A DNA stretch of 49,065 nt from Parabacteroides acidifaciens (GTDB lineage Bacteria; Bacteroidota; Bacteroidia; Bacteroidales; Tannerellaceae), in assembly GCF_003363715.1 (NCBI RefSeq), contig NZ_QREV01000038.1:1-49065 (forward strand), in the 5' to 3' direction. Every line of letters begins with the position of its first letter. Position 1 is the first letter of the stretch. The position numbers and the translations under genes were made by a program. Of the stretch, positions 33,571-42,061 are shown piece by piece. Under the pieces are notes generated by a model that saw nothing but the letters and a program-made list of their open reading frames with translations, searched no databases and had not been told where the DNA came from.

Positions 33571-34338
33571 TTATTCCGGTTTATTCTGATACCAACGCTG
33601 GAAAACGGTCCGGATCTCCGGCAAGTTCTTTTTATAACTATCCAAAGACCATTCGCTGCCAAAATCCTGCATATAGTTGTTCAAAGGAGCAAGTCCGATC
33701 TCTTTACGCAATTCGTCGACTTTATCCGGGTTCTCCAAAGGAACGATAAAGACTTTGTTGTTTGAAGTAATTGTCTGCGTACCATACACCTGGGGTTTAC
33801 CTTGATTCATAAGAATACGGTCTGTCAGGAATGCATAATGCCATCCTTTTGCATTTCCTTGTTTCACGGCCTCCAGATATTTGGTTTGCACCGTCAATTC
33901 ATTAATATGCTGGATACAGAGGAATAGTGTCTCGTTGGCATCTTCCCCTATGTCATCAATCCCCAACCAGCCGTAAGCATCGATGATCTGCTGCACCCGC
34001 AAGCCGTTCTTTAAATCGATCTCACGCATAATCTTTCTTATATCCAACGTACGCTTGTCTTCCCTTCCATACTTTTTCATTGCATCCATCAAAAGAATTC
34101 GAATACTCTGATCCTTACTCCGGATATCATTCAGTTCATTCCGTATCTCGTATATTTCAGGGTCCATATCCTTCTCGATTGCATCGAGCAGTTTAACATA
34201 GGTCGCATTGAAAGCGGCAGTATCATGTGAGGCAAGATAAGAATAACAACTATCTTTCAGTTCCGATAAACTTTGCGCTTCAGCTGTTATGGCTGTGCCG
34301 GTAATGGCGATGATCAAACATATTATTTTCTTTCTCAT
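33571..34338 (-). CDS. Exported DUF6624-type protein
   Basis: The start is set at 34338 (MRKKIICLIIAITGTAITAEAQ, a clear signal peptide). A longer frame to 34371 would begin inside the TATATTTG promoter element. The 255-residue protein has a helical N-terminal half and a C-terminal region with DUF6624 wording (DAYGWLGIDDIGEDANETLFLCIQHINEL; HYAFLTDRILMNQGKPQVYGTQ). The family is widespread in Bacteroidetes and has no known function. It stands alone, convergent with the serine hydrolase. Confidence 0.8.
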   Translation of the reverse strand: MRKKIICLIIAITGTAITAEAQSLSELKDSCYSYLASHDTAAFNATYVKLLDAIEKDMDPEIYEIRNELNDIRSKDQSIRILLMDAMKKYGREDKRTLDIRKIMREIDLKNGLRVQQIIDAYGWLGIDDIGEDANETLFLCIQHINELTVQTKYLEAVKQGNAKGWHYAFLTDRILMNQGKPQVYGTQTITSNNKVFIVPLENPDKVDELRKEIGLAPLNNYMQDFGSEWSLDSYKKNLPEIRTVFQRWYQNKPE

Positions 34339-34368
34339 GGTCGTTTCTTGTAATATCTTTTTGAGTAA

Positions 34369-34376
34369 CAAATATA
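34369..34376 (-). promoter_or_regulatory. -7 element (TATATTTG) of the DUF6624 gene
   Basis: An exact TAnnTTTG match on the minus strand, 30 bases before the ATG at 34338. It decides the start of that gene. Confidence 0.5.
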
Positions 34377-34450
34377 TGAAATATTTTTCCAGAGAATATG
34401 GGCAAGTGATTACATTATTCCTATATTTACAAAATCAATACTTGGAAAAC

Positions 34451-34585
34451 ATGGATGAATATATTGGAGCAGTCATAAAAGTCGGTGGAATCCTGATCGG
34501 GGGAGTCATGATTTTGTTTGTTGTCTGGCATATCGTAAAAGATATATTGGATATAAGCGGGAAAGATTCTTCGGATGGGAAATAA
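34451..34585 (+). CDS. Possible 44-residue single-pass membrane protein
   Basis: An ATG at 34451 opens a short frame: MDEYIGAVIKVGGILIGGVMILF and so on, with one hydrophobic helix (about 7-28) and a charged tail (DISGKDSSDGK). A near-match -7 element (TATATTTA, 34422-34429) lies 21 bases upstream, which fits a monocistronic mini-gene divergent from the DUF6624 gene. The helix-plus-charged-tail makeup is typical of small membrane proteins. No homologue is known to me. Confidence 0.4.
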   Translation: MDEYIGAVIKVGGILIGGVMILFVVWHIVKDILDISGKDSSDGK

Positions 34586-34657
34586 GCAGGAATAAGAAAC
34601 AAACCAACGAGACGAAAAGTATAAGTAAATGCTTTTTTTATATAAGAGATGATAGAA

Positions 34658-34820
34658 GCCGGAAGAGTAACTTTGTAATCTAAACAAAAAGCTATTTTAA
34701 CCAGACTTTCTAACCTCTGCGAAGAGGAATGGTTTTTACCCTATTTTCGTTTTTTAGAACTCTTCCGGCCTGGATTTTCGGTTATCGAAAACCAGGCCGG
34801 TCTATTTCAGGCCATTCCTC
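34658..34820 (+). ncRNA. Structured non-coding stretch, candidate small RNA or attenuator
   Basis: The 373-base gap 34586-34958 has no convincing gene. Instead it holds a -7 element (TAACTTTG, 34668-34675), a small hairpin CCTCT-GCGA-AGAGG (34714-34727), and a strong hairpin at 34765-34800: a 9-bp stem CCGGCCTGG / CCAGGCCGG, one bulged A, a 6-bp stem TTTTCG / CGAAAA and a five-base loop. Two further pairs overlap these: GCCGGAAGAG (34658-34667) with CTCTTCCGGC (34760-34769), and GAGGAATGG (34724-34732) with CCATTCCTC (34812-34820). A transcript of about 120 bases from near 34682 to the strong hairpin is the simplest reading. Confidence 0.4.
34668..34675 (+). promoter_or_regulatory. -7 element (TAACTTTG) before the structured stretch
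   Basis: An exact TAnnTTTG match. It would start transcription near 34682, just before the hairpin series, supporting an independent RNA. Confidence 0.4.
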
Positions 34821-34915
34821 CTTTTGAAACACAAGGCAAACAGATTCTTTCAAACTTGGTTGCCACTTCTTTTACATCTTCGTATATCCGCCACAAATTT
34901 CAGCAGCATATCTAT

Positions 34916-34923
34916 TATATTTG
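34916..34923 (+). promoter_or_regulatory. -7 element (TATATTTG) of the first AraC-type gene
   Basis: An exact TAnnTTTG match 35 bases before the ATG at 34959, in an otherwise featureless 140 bases. Confidence 0.5.
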
Positions 34924-34958
34924 CGGCAAGAGTTTTTAAGAAAAAGTAGATATTTAGT

Positions 34959-35813
34959 ATGGGTAATTTTAAAGAGACAGAACAGATTGACTGCCATTAT
35001 TACAATACTCCTTCCCCTTGTAAATTTCGTTCATTCGAACTAAAATCCGAGACGAGATTTACAGAAACCAGGAATGAATTTACACGAATCATCTTCTTGC
35101 TTACAGGAGAAATAACCATCGATTGCGATGCCTGCTACAACCATACGTTGAAGCAACAGGAAATAGCCCTCTTGCCGATCGGATGCCGGATAGCAATCAA
35201 TGCGGAGCAGGAAAGCAGTCTGATCGTCTGTTCCTTTTTAAAAATGCCTCAGGTCTGTAACCGGGTCCAACTTTCTAATCTCACCCGGTTAAAGAAAAGC
35301 ATTATCTATCATTACAACACGCTTCCTTTTCGGGGAGAGATGCCGGATTATCTATCACTCTTAAAGTCATATCTAAATAGCAAAGTCGATTGCCCCCGCA
35401 TACATGAAGGCAAACTGGAAGAATTAGGTATCCTTTTCCGGACTTATTATTCAAAAGAAGAACTGGCCACTTTCTTATATCCCATTATAAACGAAAATGA
35501 AGAATTTAACCAGTTTGTTCTCACCAACTACCGTACGGTCTCCACAGTGGAAGAGCTGGCCGAAAAAGCAAACATAAGCCTTTCCTCTTTTAACCGTAAG
35601 TTCCGGCGTTATTTCAGCGAATCGGCATTCCGCTGGATGCAAAAAAAACGTGCAGAAGGAATCCTGCACGATATAAAAACAACGAATAAATCTTTTCAGG
35701 AAATCTCGCTGGACTGGCGATTCTCTTCCCAGTCCCATCTGACCAAATTCTGTAAGCTGCAATACGGATTGCCCCCAAGAGAGATCAGGAAAAAATCCCA
35801 AATGAAAACTTAA
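34959..35813 (+). CDS. AraC-family transcriptional regulator
   Basis: The 284-residue protein has a cupin-like N-terminal half (EFTRIIFLLTGEITIDCDACYNHTLKQQEIALLPIG) and a C-terminal AraC double helix-turn-helix (about 195-280: TVEELAEKANISLSSFNRKFRRYFSESAFRWMQKKRAEGILHDIK; FQEISLDWRFSSQSHLTKFCKLQYGLPPREIRK). It has no membrane segment. Its stop overlaps the dnaB stop by three bases in convergent orientation. No obvious target operon is adjacent, so what it controls is unknown. Confidence 0.9.
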   Translation: MGNFKETEQIDCHYYNTPSPCKFRSFELKSETRFTETRNEFTRIIFLLTGEITIDCDACYNHTLKQQEIALLPIGCRIAINAEQESSLIVCSFLKMPQVCNRVQLSNLTRLKKSIIYHYNTLPFRGEMPDYLSLLKSYLNSKVDCPRIHEGKLEELGILFRTYYSKEELATFLYPIINENEEFNQFVLTNYRTVSTVEELAEKANISLSSFNRKFRRYFSESAFRWMQKKRAEGILHDIKTTNKSFQEISLDWRFSSQSHLTKFCKLQYGLPPREIRKKSQMKT

Positions 35814-37339
35814 AACGGGACCTCATTATTTCCCGGAGCCGGGGCCAGGAAATCGGCTCCGGCAGGTGGTATCGGCGGCATAGCCTCTATCGGGCCCGAG
35901 CTGTTCATATTGGAAGCGAACTCACGGACAGGAATGTCCTCATCCACATTCATGAACTTCGCAAACTCGCTCTTGAAACGGAGGCGCACATCCCCTACCG
36001 CACCGTTACGGTGCTTGGCTATGATAATCTCGGCCAGACCGATCAAGGAATTACCCCGTTCGTCCTCCGTAATCTTATAGTATTCGGGACGGTGGATGAA
36101 ACATACCATATCGGCATCCTGCTCGATGGCACCGGACTCACGCAAGTCGGCCAACTGCGGGCGTTTCCCCTCGACTCCCTGACGGGCTTCGACGCCACGA
36201 TTCAACTGAGACAGGGCGATGATCGGGATATTCAATTCTTTCGCCAATCCCTTCAAGGATCGGGAGATGGTACTTACCTCCTGTTCACGGCTACCGAAAC
36301 TCATACCGCTCGCATTCATCAACTGGAGGTAGTCGATAATAATAATCTTGACACCATGTTCGCGAACCAAACGCCGGGCTTTCGTACGCAATTCGAACAC
36401 AGAGAGGCTCGGCGTATCATCGACATAGATCGGTGCATCATACAATTCTTTTATCTTGAAGTCCAGCTGTTCCCATTCGTAGTTTTCCAGACGGCCGCTC
36501 TTGATCTTTTCGCCCGGAATCTCACAAACGTTCACGATCAGACGGTTTACCAACTGGACGTTACTCATTTCAAGCGAGAACAAAGCGACCGGCGTATTAT
36601 GGTTCACCGCCATATTCTTAGCCATAGAGAGCACGAACGCCGTTTTACCCATCGCAGGACGGGCGGCAATGATGATAAGATCGGAATTTTGCCATCCTGA
36701 AGTCATTTTATCGAGCCCTTCAAAACCGGTACGCAAACCGCTCAAACCTTCCTTCTGGTTGGCCGCTTTTTCCAACAGCACCATAGCTTCCTTGATTACC
36801 GGATTGATCTGGGTCACATCCTTCTTGACATTACGCTGGGATATCTCGAAGAGTTTTCCTTCGGCTTCCTGCATCAGGTCTTCCACATCGATTGTTTCAT
36901 CGAAGGCTTTACCCTGTATCATGGCCGTGAAAGAGATCAACTCCCGTGCCAGATATTTCTGGGCGATGATACGGGCATGATACTCGATATGGGCGCTACT
37001 GGCTACTTTGCTGGTCAACTGGGATATATAGAACGGACCGCCTACGTCTTCCAGTTCACCACGCGTCTTCAGTTGCTCAGTGACGGTCAGCATATCCACC
37101 GGACGCTGGCTGATCGCCAGGTCTACAATAGCCGCATAGATTTTCTCATGCGCTTTTTCGTAGAAACATTCCGGTTTCAGGATTTCACTAACTATGGAAT
37201 AAGCATCTTTTTCCAGCATCAAGGCTCCTAACACGGCTTCTTCCAGCTCGCGTGCCTGTGGCTGCAAACGCCCCATATCGGGTACTACAACCGGTTTCCG
37301 CTTTCCTTTTCCTCCTGTATTATTTCCTCTTTCAGCCAT
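35810..37339 (-). CDS. dnaB: DnaB: replicative DNA helicase
   Basis: The 509-residue hexameric helicase has the N-terminal DnaB domain (LQPQARELEEAVLGALMLEKDAYSIV; FYEKAHEKIYAAIVDL) and a linker region. The RecA-like core has Walker A (AARPAMGKTAFVLSMAKN), Walker B (IIIIDYLQLM) and SREQEVSTISRSLKGLAKELNIPIIALSQLNR. It unwinds DNA at the replication fork. There is no intein. A -7 element 24 bases before the ATG suggests its own promoter. It converges with the AraC gene, sharing the last bases. Confidence 0.95.
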   Translation of the reverse strand: MAERGNNTGGKGKRKPVVVPDMGRLQPQARELEEAVLGALMLEKDAYSIVSEILKPECFYEKAHEKIYAAIVDLAISQRPVDMLTVTEQLKTRGELEDVGGPFYISQLTSKVASSAHIEYHARIIAQKYLARELISFTAMIQGKAFDETIDVEDLMQEAEGKLFEISQRNVKKDVTQINPVIKEAMVLLEKAANQKEGLSGLRTGFEGLDKMTSGWQNSDLIIIAARPAMGKTAFVLSMAKNMAVNHNTPVALFSLEMSNVQLVNRLIVNVCEIPGEKIKSGRLENYEWEQLDFKIKELYDAPIYVDDTPSLSVFELRTKARRLVREHGVKIIIIDYLQLMNASGMSFGSREQEVSTISRSLKGLAKELNIPIIALSQLNRGVEARQGVEGKRPQLADLRESGAIEQDADMVCFIHRPEYYKITEDERGNSLIGLAEIIIAKHRNGAVGDVRLRFKSEFAKFMNVDEDIPVREFASNMNSSGPIEAMPPIPPAGADFLAPAPGNNEVPF

Positions 37340-37362
37340 CGTTCTATATAATTATCGGGCAT

Positions 37363-37370
37363 CAAAAGTA
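37363..37370 (-). promoter_or_regulatory. -7 element (TACTTTTG) of dnaB
   Basis: An exact TAnnTTTG match on the minus strand 24 bases upstream of the dnaB start codon; no clear -33 element. Confidence 0.45.
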
Positions 37371-37408
37371 ATACTTTTTATCCGGTTCTCCGAACCCTGA
37401 ACAAAATA

Positions 37409-39784
37409 TTACATCGATTTGCCAAACCGGGAAGCATCTACCGCTTCGTGCTGTTTCTGCTTATATCCTCCGAACTTCCAGATGAAAGAAACGGTCAGAC
37501 AACGATGGTCGTTCAGCATCCGGATACGGCTATATTGGCCGGGCTGGTCGATATCCAGACGATGCGGGTCGTTATTCTGAAATATGTCGTTCCACTTCAG
37601 TATCAATGTGGCACGATCATCGGAAAACTGCCACTTCAGGGCGGTTGAAACATCTGATATATGACCAACCTCATAGACTCCCTGAATAGCTCCTGTCACA
37701 AAATAGCCGTTCAATTCCAACTTCAGATTCGGACGGGCTTTGGAAAGGACAAACGTATTATTCATCTTGAACTGCCCGAAATATTTTCCATTGTCGAATG
37801 ACAGATCGTGAAAATGATCCAGTTTTTCCTGTATGCGCCCGCCAAGCAACGTCACCTGGCTGTTCCAGAACTCACCGGCACGGAAAGGAACGATCACGGC
37901 CAACCCGAACTGCAACTGATAGTCCATATTCTCGTACCGGAAAATATTCTTCAGCTCCGATGTGTTCTGGTAAGGTAACTGAGCGAAGTAATCAGGTACA
38001 TAGTCACAGAAAGCCAGGAACGTATATTTCTGCTTCAGAATATAAAGAAGCTGGCCGCTGTAAGAGCGATAGGGTTTCAACGAAGGGTTACCTAACACGA
38101 CAGAGTAAGAGTTAAGCGGGCTCGCCTGCGGAGTGACATCCCAATAAGACGGATATGTCTTGTCGCTGCTTACATCCAATTGTAGGACATGCATCGGACT
38201 GACCGTATAACTAAGTGAAGCGTTCGGGAACAAGGCCCAATCATTCCAAAGTGTGGATTTCACGCCATTGGAAGTATAGTCGGACTTGAAATATTCGGCT
38301 TTCAGAGAAGCGGTCGCCGAGAAATGCGAACCGAAGCTCTTCGACACTTCCAGAAAACCATTTGCGCTATATTCTTTCTGGCGGTTATTCTCCAGCTCAT
38401 CCGGGGCAAGCTCGTAGCCATTACCTTTATTATATAAGTAATCAATATAGGTTTTCGAGGAGGTGAAACCGCCATGGACACCGTAATTCAGTGTCCACCC
38501 GGTTCCAAAAGTGCGGGTATGGTTAATAAATAGTGCTCCTTGTGAAATATCCTGTTTGGAATTGTTCTGCAAGTCCGTCAGGACGCTTTCGCTGTTCCGG
38601 TCGACGAAAGTCTGGAAACCGGGTGAGCGATAGCGGGTGAAATCGGCTCCCGCCATCAGTCCGGAATGGCCGTCATACTGGACACGTACATTATGCAACG
38701 CATTGTTCCCTTCAACATAGGTTCGGCTGAAACGTTCTTCTGCCGGCTGTTCCGATTGTAATGTATGGAAAGTCGTAGTGGCGACACGGGTTATATCGGA
38801 CTTACCTGCCGTAAGATAGTAGGCAGCCGACAGTTTGTCGTCATTCTTAAAAGTATAGTCCATTCCCAGGCGCATCGTTCCGTCGGTGCCATGACGTTTG
38901 CCACGGTCAGACTGGTTGACCTCCGTCACCTGGTCTTTTAAGGTATGGCGGGCCAGAATCTCCTCTCCCATATAGTTACGTCCCTTACCTCCGTTGACCA
39001 GAAAATCGATATTAAGGCGGGATGTGGAATAAAGCAAGTTGCCATGTGCTTTCCCAGCCGCATAATGCCGTTGAAGGTAATCGGCTCCCACCTCTCCCTG
39101 TAACATGTTTTTCTCGGCAACCGTCTGATCCAACACGACGTTGATCATAGCTCCTTTGATATTATATTTGGCAGGAGCATTATACATGATCTCGACATTG
39201 CTCACCCGGGAAGCCGGGATTGTTTTCAGCATACTGATCAGCTGGTCGACCGACATGGTCGTCAGTTGCCCGTTGATCACAATGCTCGGACTGCCGGCAC
39301 CCAATAGTTGAACGGCATCGTCTGTTCCGATCACGCCGGGTATCTCTTTCACGACTTCAAAAGCATTGCTGACAGCCTTATCTTTCATCAGTTGAGGCAC
39401 GTCATATTTCAATGCGCCATTCTCGACTTTCACCTGTGGCCGCTCAGCTTTTACCACGACGCCCTCCAGCTCATAATCCTTTTCAGTCAAAAGGACTGTT
39501 CCGACATCCGCTGTCGAAACCTCTTTACAGGCCGGTTCATACAGCAAATGCTGGAATAACAGACGGTAAGTCTGACCGGCTTCCCGATTCAACAAGAAAA
39601 CGCCAAGACTATCTGTTACTACAGCATCTATATAAGTAGAATCCAATGTTTGCAATACGACAGCCACTCCGTCTACGGGCTGTTCCTCCTTATCGACCAC
39701 TTTACCGTGAATCCGTTCCTGCGCCTGCAACATGCCACAACCGGCAACCAATAAAACCAGCGAGTAATAAAGTATTCGTTTCAT
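37409..39784 (-). CDS. TonB-dependent-type outer membrane beta-barrel protein with carboxypeptidase-regulatory-like domain
   Basis: The start is taken at 39784 (MKRILYYSLVLLVAGCGMLQAQ); eight residues of a longer frame are unlikely. The 791-residue protein has a signal peptide, an N-terminal carboxypeptidase-regulatory-like domain (ERIHGKVVDKEEQPVDGVAVVLQTLDSTYIDAVVTDSLGVFLL), a plug domain (SNAFEVVKEIPGVIGTDDAVQLLGAGSPSIVINGQL), and a large barrel (e.g. FGTGWTLNYGVHGG) ending with a KFGGYKQ-type strand. No SusD gene is next to it. It is a different lineage from the barrel protein at 22456. The transported ligand is unknown. Confidence 0.88.
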   Translation of the reverse strand: MKRILYYSLVLLVAGCGMLQAQERIHGKVVDKEEQPVDGVAVVLQTLDSTYIDAVVTDSLGVFLLNREAGQTYRLLFQHLLYEPACKEVSTADVGTVLLTEKDYELEGVVVKAERPQVKVENGALKYDVPQLMKDKAVSNAFEVVKEIPGVIGTDDAVQLLGAGSPSIVINGQLTTMSVDQLISMLKTIPASRVSNVEIMYNAPAKYNIKGAMINVVLDQTVAEKNMLQGEVGADYLQRHYAAGKAHGNLLYSTSRLNIDFLVNGGKGRNYMGEEILARHTLKDQVTEVNQSDRGKRHGTDGTMRLGMDYTFKNDDKLSAAYYLTAGKSDITRVATTTFHTLQSEQPAEERFSRTYVEGNNALHNVRVQYDGHSGLMAGADFTRYRSPGFQTFVDRNSESVLTDLQNNSKQDISQGALFINHTRTFGTGWTLNYGVHGGFTSSKTYIDYLYNKGNGYELAPDELENNRQKEYSANGFLEVSKSFGSHFSATASLKAEYFKSDYTSNGVKSTLWNDWALFPNASLSYTVSPMHVLQLDVSSDKTYPSYWDVTPQASPLNSYSVVLGNPSLKPYRSYSGQLLYILKQKYTFLAFCDYVPDYFAQLPYQNTSELKNIFRYENMDYQLQFGLAVIVPFRAGEFWNSQVTLLGGRIQEKLDHFHDLSFDNGKYFGQFKMNNTFVLSKARPNLKLELNGYFVTGAIQGVYEVGHISDVSTALKWQFSDDRATLILKWNDIFQNNDPHRLDIDQPGQYSRIRMLNDHRCLTVSFIWKFGGYKQKQHEAVDASRFGKSM

Positions 39785-39883
39785 CTTCGTTCTTTTTTTG
39801 TTCAACAATGCAAAGAAAGAACCTTCCAGGGAGAAACTGTGTTATCACTCACTTACGGAGTGTTATTTAGTCTTATCATTTTC

Positions 39884-40723
39884 CTATTTTCCTACGTTTT
39901 TATAAGCAGAAGGATTAATACCTTCATGCCTTTTAAAGAATTTGGATAAATGGCTTACATCTGTAAAACCAAATTCATCCGCAATTTCTTTCAACTTGAT
40001 TTCTCCGGTTTCTAATCTACGCTTGATGAGTTGTAATTGCATCTTTTCGATATATTCTTTATAACTTATCTCGAAATTCCGCTTGAAATAAGTACTGAAA
40101 TAAGATGGCGAAATATTAAAATTATTAGCAATCATATTGATGGAAATACAATCACGGTTAGATATATTCTCTTGAATGTATGCTGCTATATGAGCGTTAG
40201 TGGGAGTTTTCTTCTTTAATTCAATATTCCGGTTCTCAATGTATTCTTTTATCATTCCGAAAATGGAAAGAATATGATAATACACAATAGACGAACGAAG
40301 TACGTTAACCGTTGAATTATATAGGATAATATTCTCAAAAATATTCTTCAATATAGTCTGGCAAGGTTCACTCACCGTTATCTTGTCCTCTTTCAGCCAT
40401 TGAATTTCCATGATGGAAGTTGGAGTTATTTCTCGTGAAAAGGACTTATAGGAGCGGTCATAAGTCTCAAAATAGCTTGAAGTAAATTTAATATAGGTAA
40501 AGCGCGTTACTGTTTTCACTGTGAAATAATGGCGGTCACCGGGTGCAAGCAGAAATAAATCCCCTTTTTCATAAGGAATTGTAACTTCATTAAAGAAATG
40601 ATCCCCACACCCATAATGAATATAGATGATTTCAAAATGGTCTTGGGCATGTAATTCGCAAGAATATTCTTCCTCAATTACATCTATAATCTTTAATGAT
40701 TCAAACTGGCTGCACTTTCTCAT
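39884..40723 (-). CDS. AraC-family transcriptional regulator, divergent from the flavin-reductase operon
   Basis: The start is chosen at 40723 (MRKCSQFESLK), giving 279 residues. The longer frame to 40759 runs through the promoter elements. The N-terminal half is cupin-like (HFEIIYIHYGCGDHFFNEVTIPYEKGDLFLLAPGDRHYF), a ligand-binding type. The C-terminal half is an AraC HTH pair (ISINMIANNFNISPSYFSTYFKRNFEISYKEYIEKMQLQLIKRRL; LKEIADEFGFTDVSHLSKFFKRHEGINPSAY). It is divergent from and likely controls the lipoprotein flavin-reductase operon 95 bases away. A good -33/-7 pair ends just 5 bases before the ATG, so the message may be leaderless. Confidence 0.88.
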   Translation of the reverse strand: MRKCSQFESLKIIDVIEEEYSCELHAQDHFEIIYIHYGCGDHFFNEVTIPYEKGDLFLLAPGDRHYFTVKTVTRFTYIKFTSSYFETYDRSYKSFSREITPTSIMEIQWLKEDKITVSEPCQTILKNIFENIILYNSTVNVLRSSIVYYHILSIFGMIKEYIENRNIELKKKTPTNAHIAAYIQENISNRDCISINMIANNFNISPSYFSTYFKRNFEISYKEYIEKMQLQLIKRRLETGEIKLKEIADEFGFTDVSHLSKFFKRHEGINPSAYKNVGK

Positions 40724-40727
40724 AGCG

Positions 40728-40759
40728 CAAATATACAAAATAATGTAATTTGGATACAA
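40728..40759 (-). promoter_or_regulatory. Promoter of the divergent AraC gene (TTG - 21 bp - TATATTTG)
   Basis: On the minus strand, TTG (40757-40759), a 21-base spacer and an exact TATATTTG (40728-40735). The predicted transcription start falls on or next to the ATG at 40721-40723. Confidence 0.5.
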
Positions 40760-40781
40760 GTATTTTAATTCTATTTCCGCC

Positions 40782-40789
40782 TACCTTTG
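40782..40789 (+). promoter_or_regulatory. -7 element (TACCTTTG) of the flavin-reductase operon
   Basis: An exact TAnnTTTG match 29 bases before the ATG at 40819. It is 47 bases from the opposite -7 element, so one AraC site in between could control both directions. Confidence 0.55.
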
Positions 40790-40818
40790 CAAAATAATCA
40801 TTAACTAAATAACAGAAA

Positions 40819-41472
40819 ATGAAAAAGATAACATTATTATCAATGATTTTAGGTACCTTTTTAATTACTTCATGTATGGAAAACAGTAAAAAATCAGACA
40901 AAGCAGTCTTCACTCAGAATGAAGACAGCACAAGTACTACAGGTTGGAAATCTCATTATGACCGGATGGAAGCAACCGACCTTCCTGATAACGTAATAGA
41001 CTTAATAGGTAAGCAATGGATGCTGGTGACAGCAGGGAATAAAAGTTCTTATAACACAATGACAGCATCGTGGGGAGCGATTGGCGATATGTGGAGCAGA
41101 CCATCTACTTTTATCGTAGTCCGTGATTCAAGGCATACTTATCAATTTTTGCAACGAGAAGAAAGTTTTACACTAAGTTTTTTTACAGAAGAATATCGGG
41201 GAGCACTTAGAATTTGTGGAACAAAATCGGGACGAGATACTGATAAAGTGTCAGAAGCAGGGTTGACCCCATTGGAAACCCCTTCCGGACTAATGAGTTT
41301 TGAAGAGGCGCGAATGATTATAGAATGTAAGAAAATGTTCGTTCAAGAGATGGACTATGCAAATTTGACTCAACCTTATAAAGAGAAAATTATGGAAGAA
41401 TCTTATAACAACGAGCCTTCTAAACACCAACTCTTTATTTCAGAAATAACCAATATATGGATAAAGAAATAA
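40819..41472 (+). CDS. Flavin-reductase-like split-barrel lipoprotein
   Basis: The 217-residue protein starts with a lipoprotein signal peptide: MKKITLLSMILGTFLITSC, lipobox LITSC with the cysteine at 19. After a short linker comes a flavin-reductase-like FMN-binding split barrel (about 65-215: QWMLVTAGNKSSYNTMTASWGAIGDMWSRPSTFIVVRDSRHTYQFL). Relatives are normally soluble cytosolic proteins, so a lipid-anchored one outside the inner membrane is unusual. The next gene overlaps it by 16 bases and encodes a PepSY-type membrane protein, which could pass electrons across the membrane. This link is inference. It is likely controlled by the divergent AraC protein. Confidence 0.85.
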   Translation: MKKITLLSMILGTFLITSCMENSKKSDKAVFTQNEDSTSTTGWKSHYDRMEATDLPDNVIDLIGKQWMLVTAGNKSSYNTMTASWGAIGDMWSRPSTFIVVRDSRHTYQFLQREESFTLSFFTEEYRGALRICGTKSGRDTDKVSEAGLTPLETPSGLMSFEEARMIIECKKMFVQEMDYANLTQPYKEKIMEESYNNEPSKHQLFISEITNIWIKK

Positions 41473-42044
41473 AAAATAAATTAGTTACACGTAATTCGTT
41501 CCGACGGTATTGCAGGACGGTTCACACCCACCTGTCTTTTTTCTTTGTGGGAGTAATTCTTATTTATGCAGTATCAGGCATAACTATGAATCATTTAAAG
41601 AATTTTAATCCGAAATACTATATAACTGTAAACAATTATACAGTGAAGGGGACATTCCCTACCTCCCATAAATTTAATAAAAATGAAATAATACAGTTGT
41701 TAGAAGAGGTAGGCGAGCAGGATAATTATATCAAACATTTTTATCCGAATAACTCAACAGTGAAAGTTTTCTTGAAAAGTGGCTCATCCTATATTCTTGA
41801 TACTCAAACAGGAAATGTTGCTTATGAAGGAATAAAGAAAAGACCGGTTTTTTATCAACTCTCATTTCTCCATTATAATCCGGGAACATGGTGGACCTAT
41901 TTCTCAGACCTATCTGCGGTATGCCTTATATTGATATGTATAAGTGGTATTCTAATGAATAAAGGTAAACGAGGTTTGTTCGGAATAGGGGGAATTGAAT
42001 TATTAGCAGGTATATTAATCCCTGCGCTGGTTTTAATTTTATAG
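41457..42044 (+). CDS. PepSY-associated membrane protein
   Basis: The 195-residue protein has an N-terminal membrane helix after a basic start (RRYCRTVHTHLSFFFVGVILIYAVSGITMNHLK). A periplasmic region with PepSY-like pattern follows (YIKHFYPNNSTVKVFLKSGSSYILDTQTGNVAYEG), then two or three C-terminal helices (WWTYFSDLSAVCLILICISGILM; LLAGILIPALVLIL). The histidines near the helices (RTVHTH; LHYN) are positioned as possible haem ligands. PepSY-TM proteins are frequently tied to iron or flavin reduction. It overlaps the flavin-reductase-like lipoprotein by 16 bases, so the two are translationally coupled. Confidence 0.82.
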   Translation: MDKEIKNKLVTRNSFRRYCRTVHTHLSFFFVGVILIYAVSGITMNHLKNFNPKYYITVNNYTVKGTFPTSHKFNKNEIIQLLEEVGEQDNYIKHFYPNNSTVKVFLKSGSSYILDTQTGNVAYEGIKKRPVFYQLSFLHYNPGTWWTYFSDLSAVCLILICISGILMNKGKRGLFGIGGIELLAGILIPALVLIL

Positions 42045-42061
42045 ATAAATTACATAATAAA

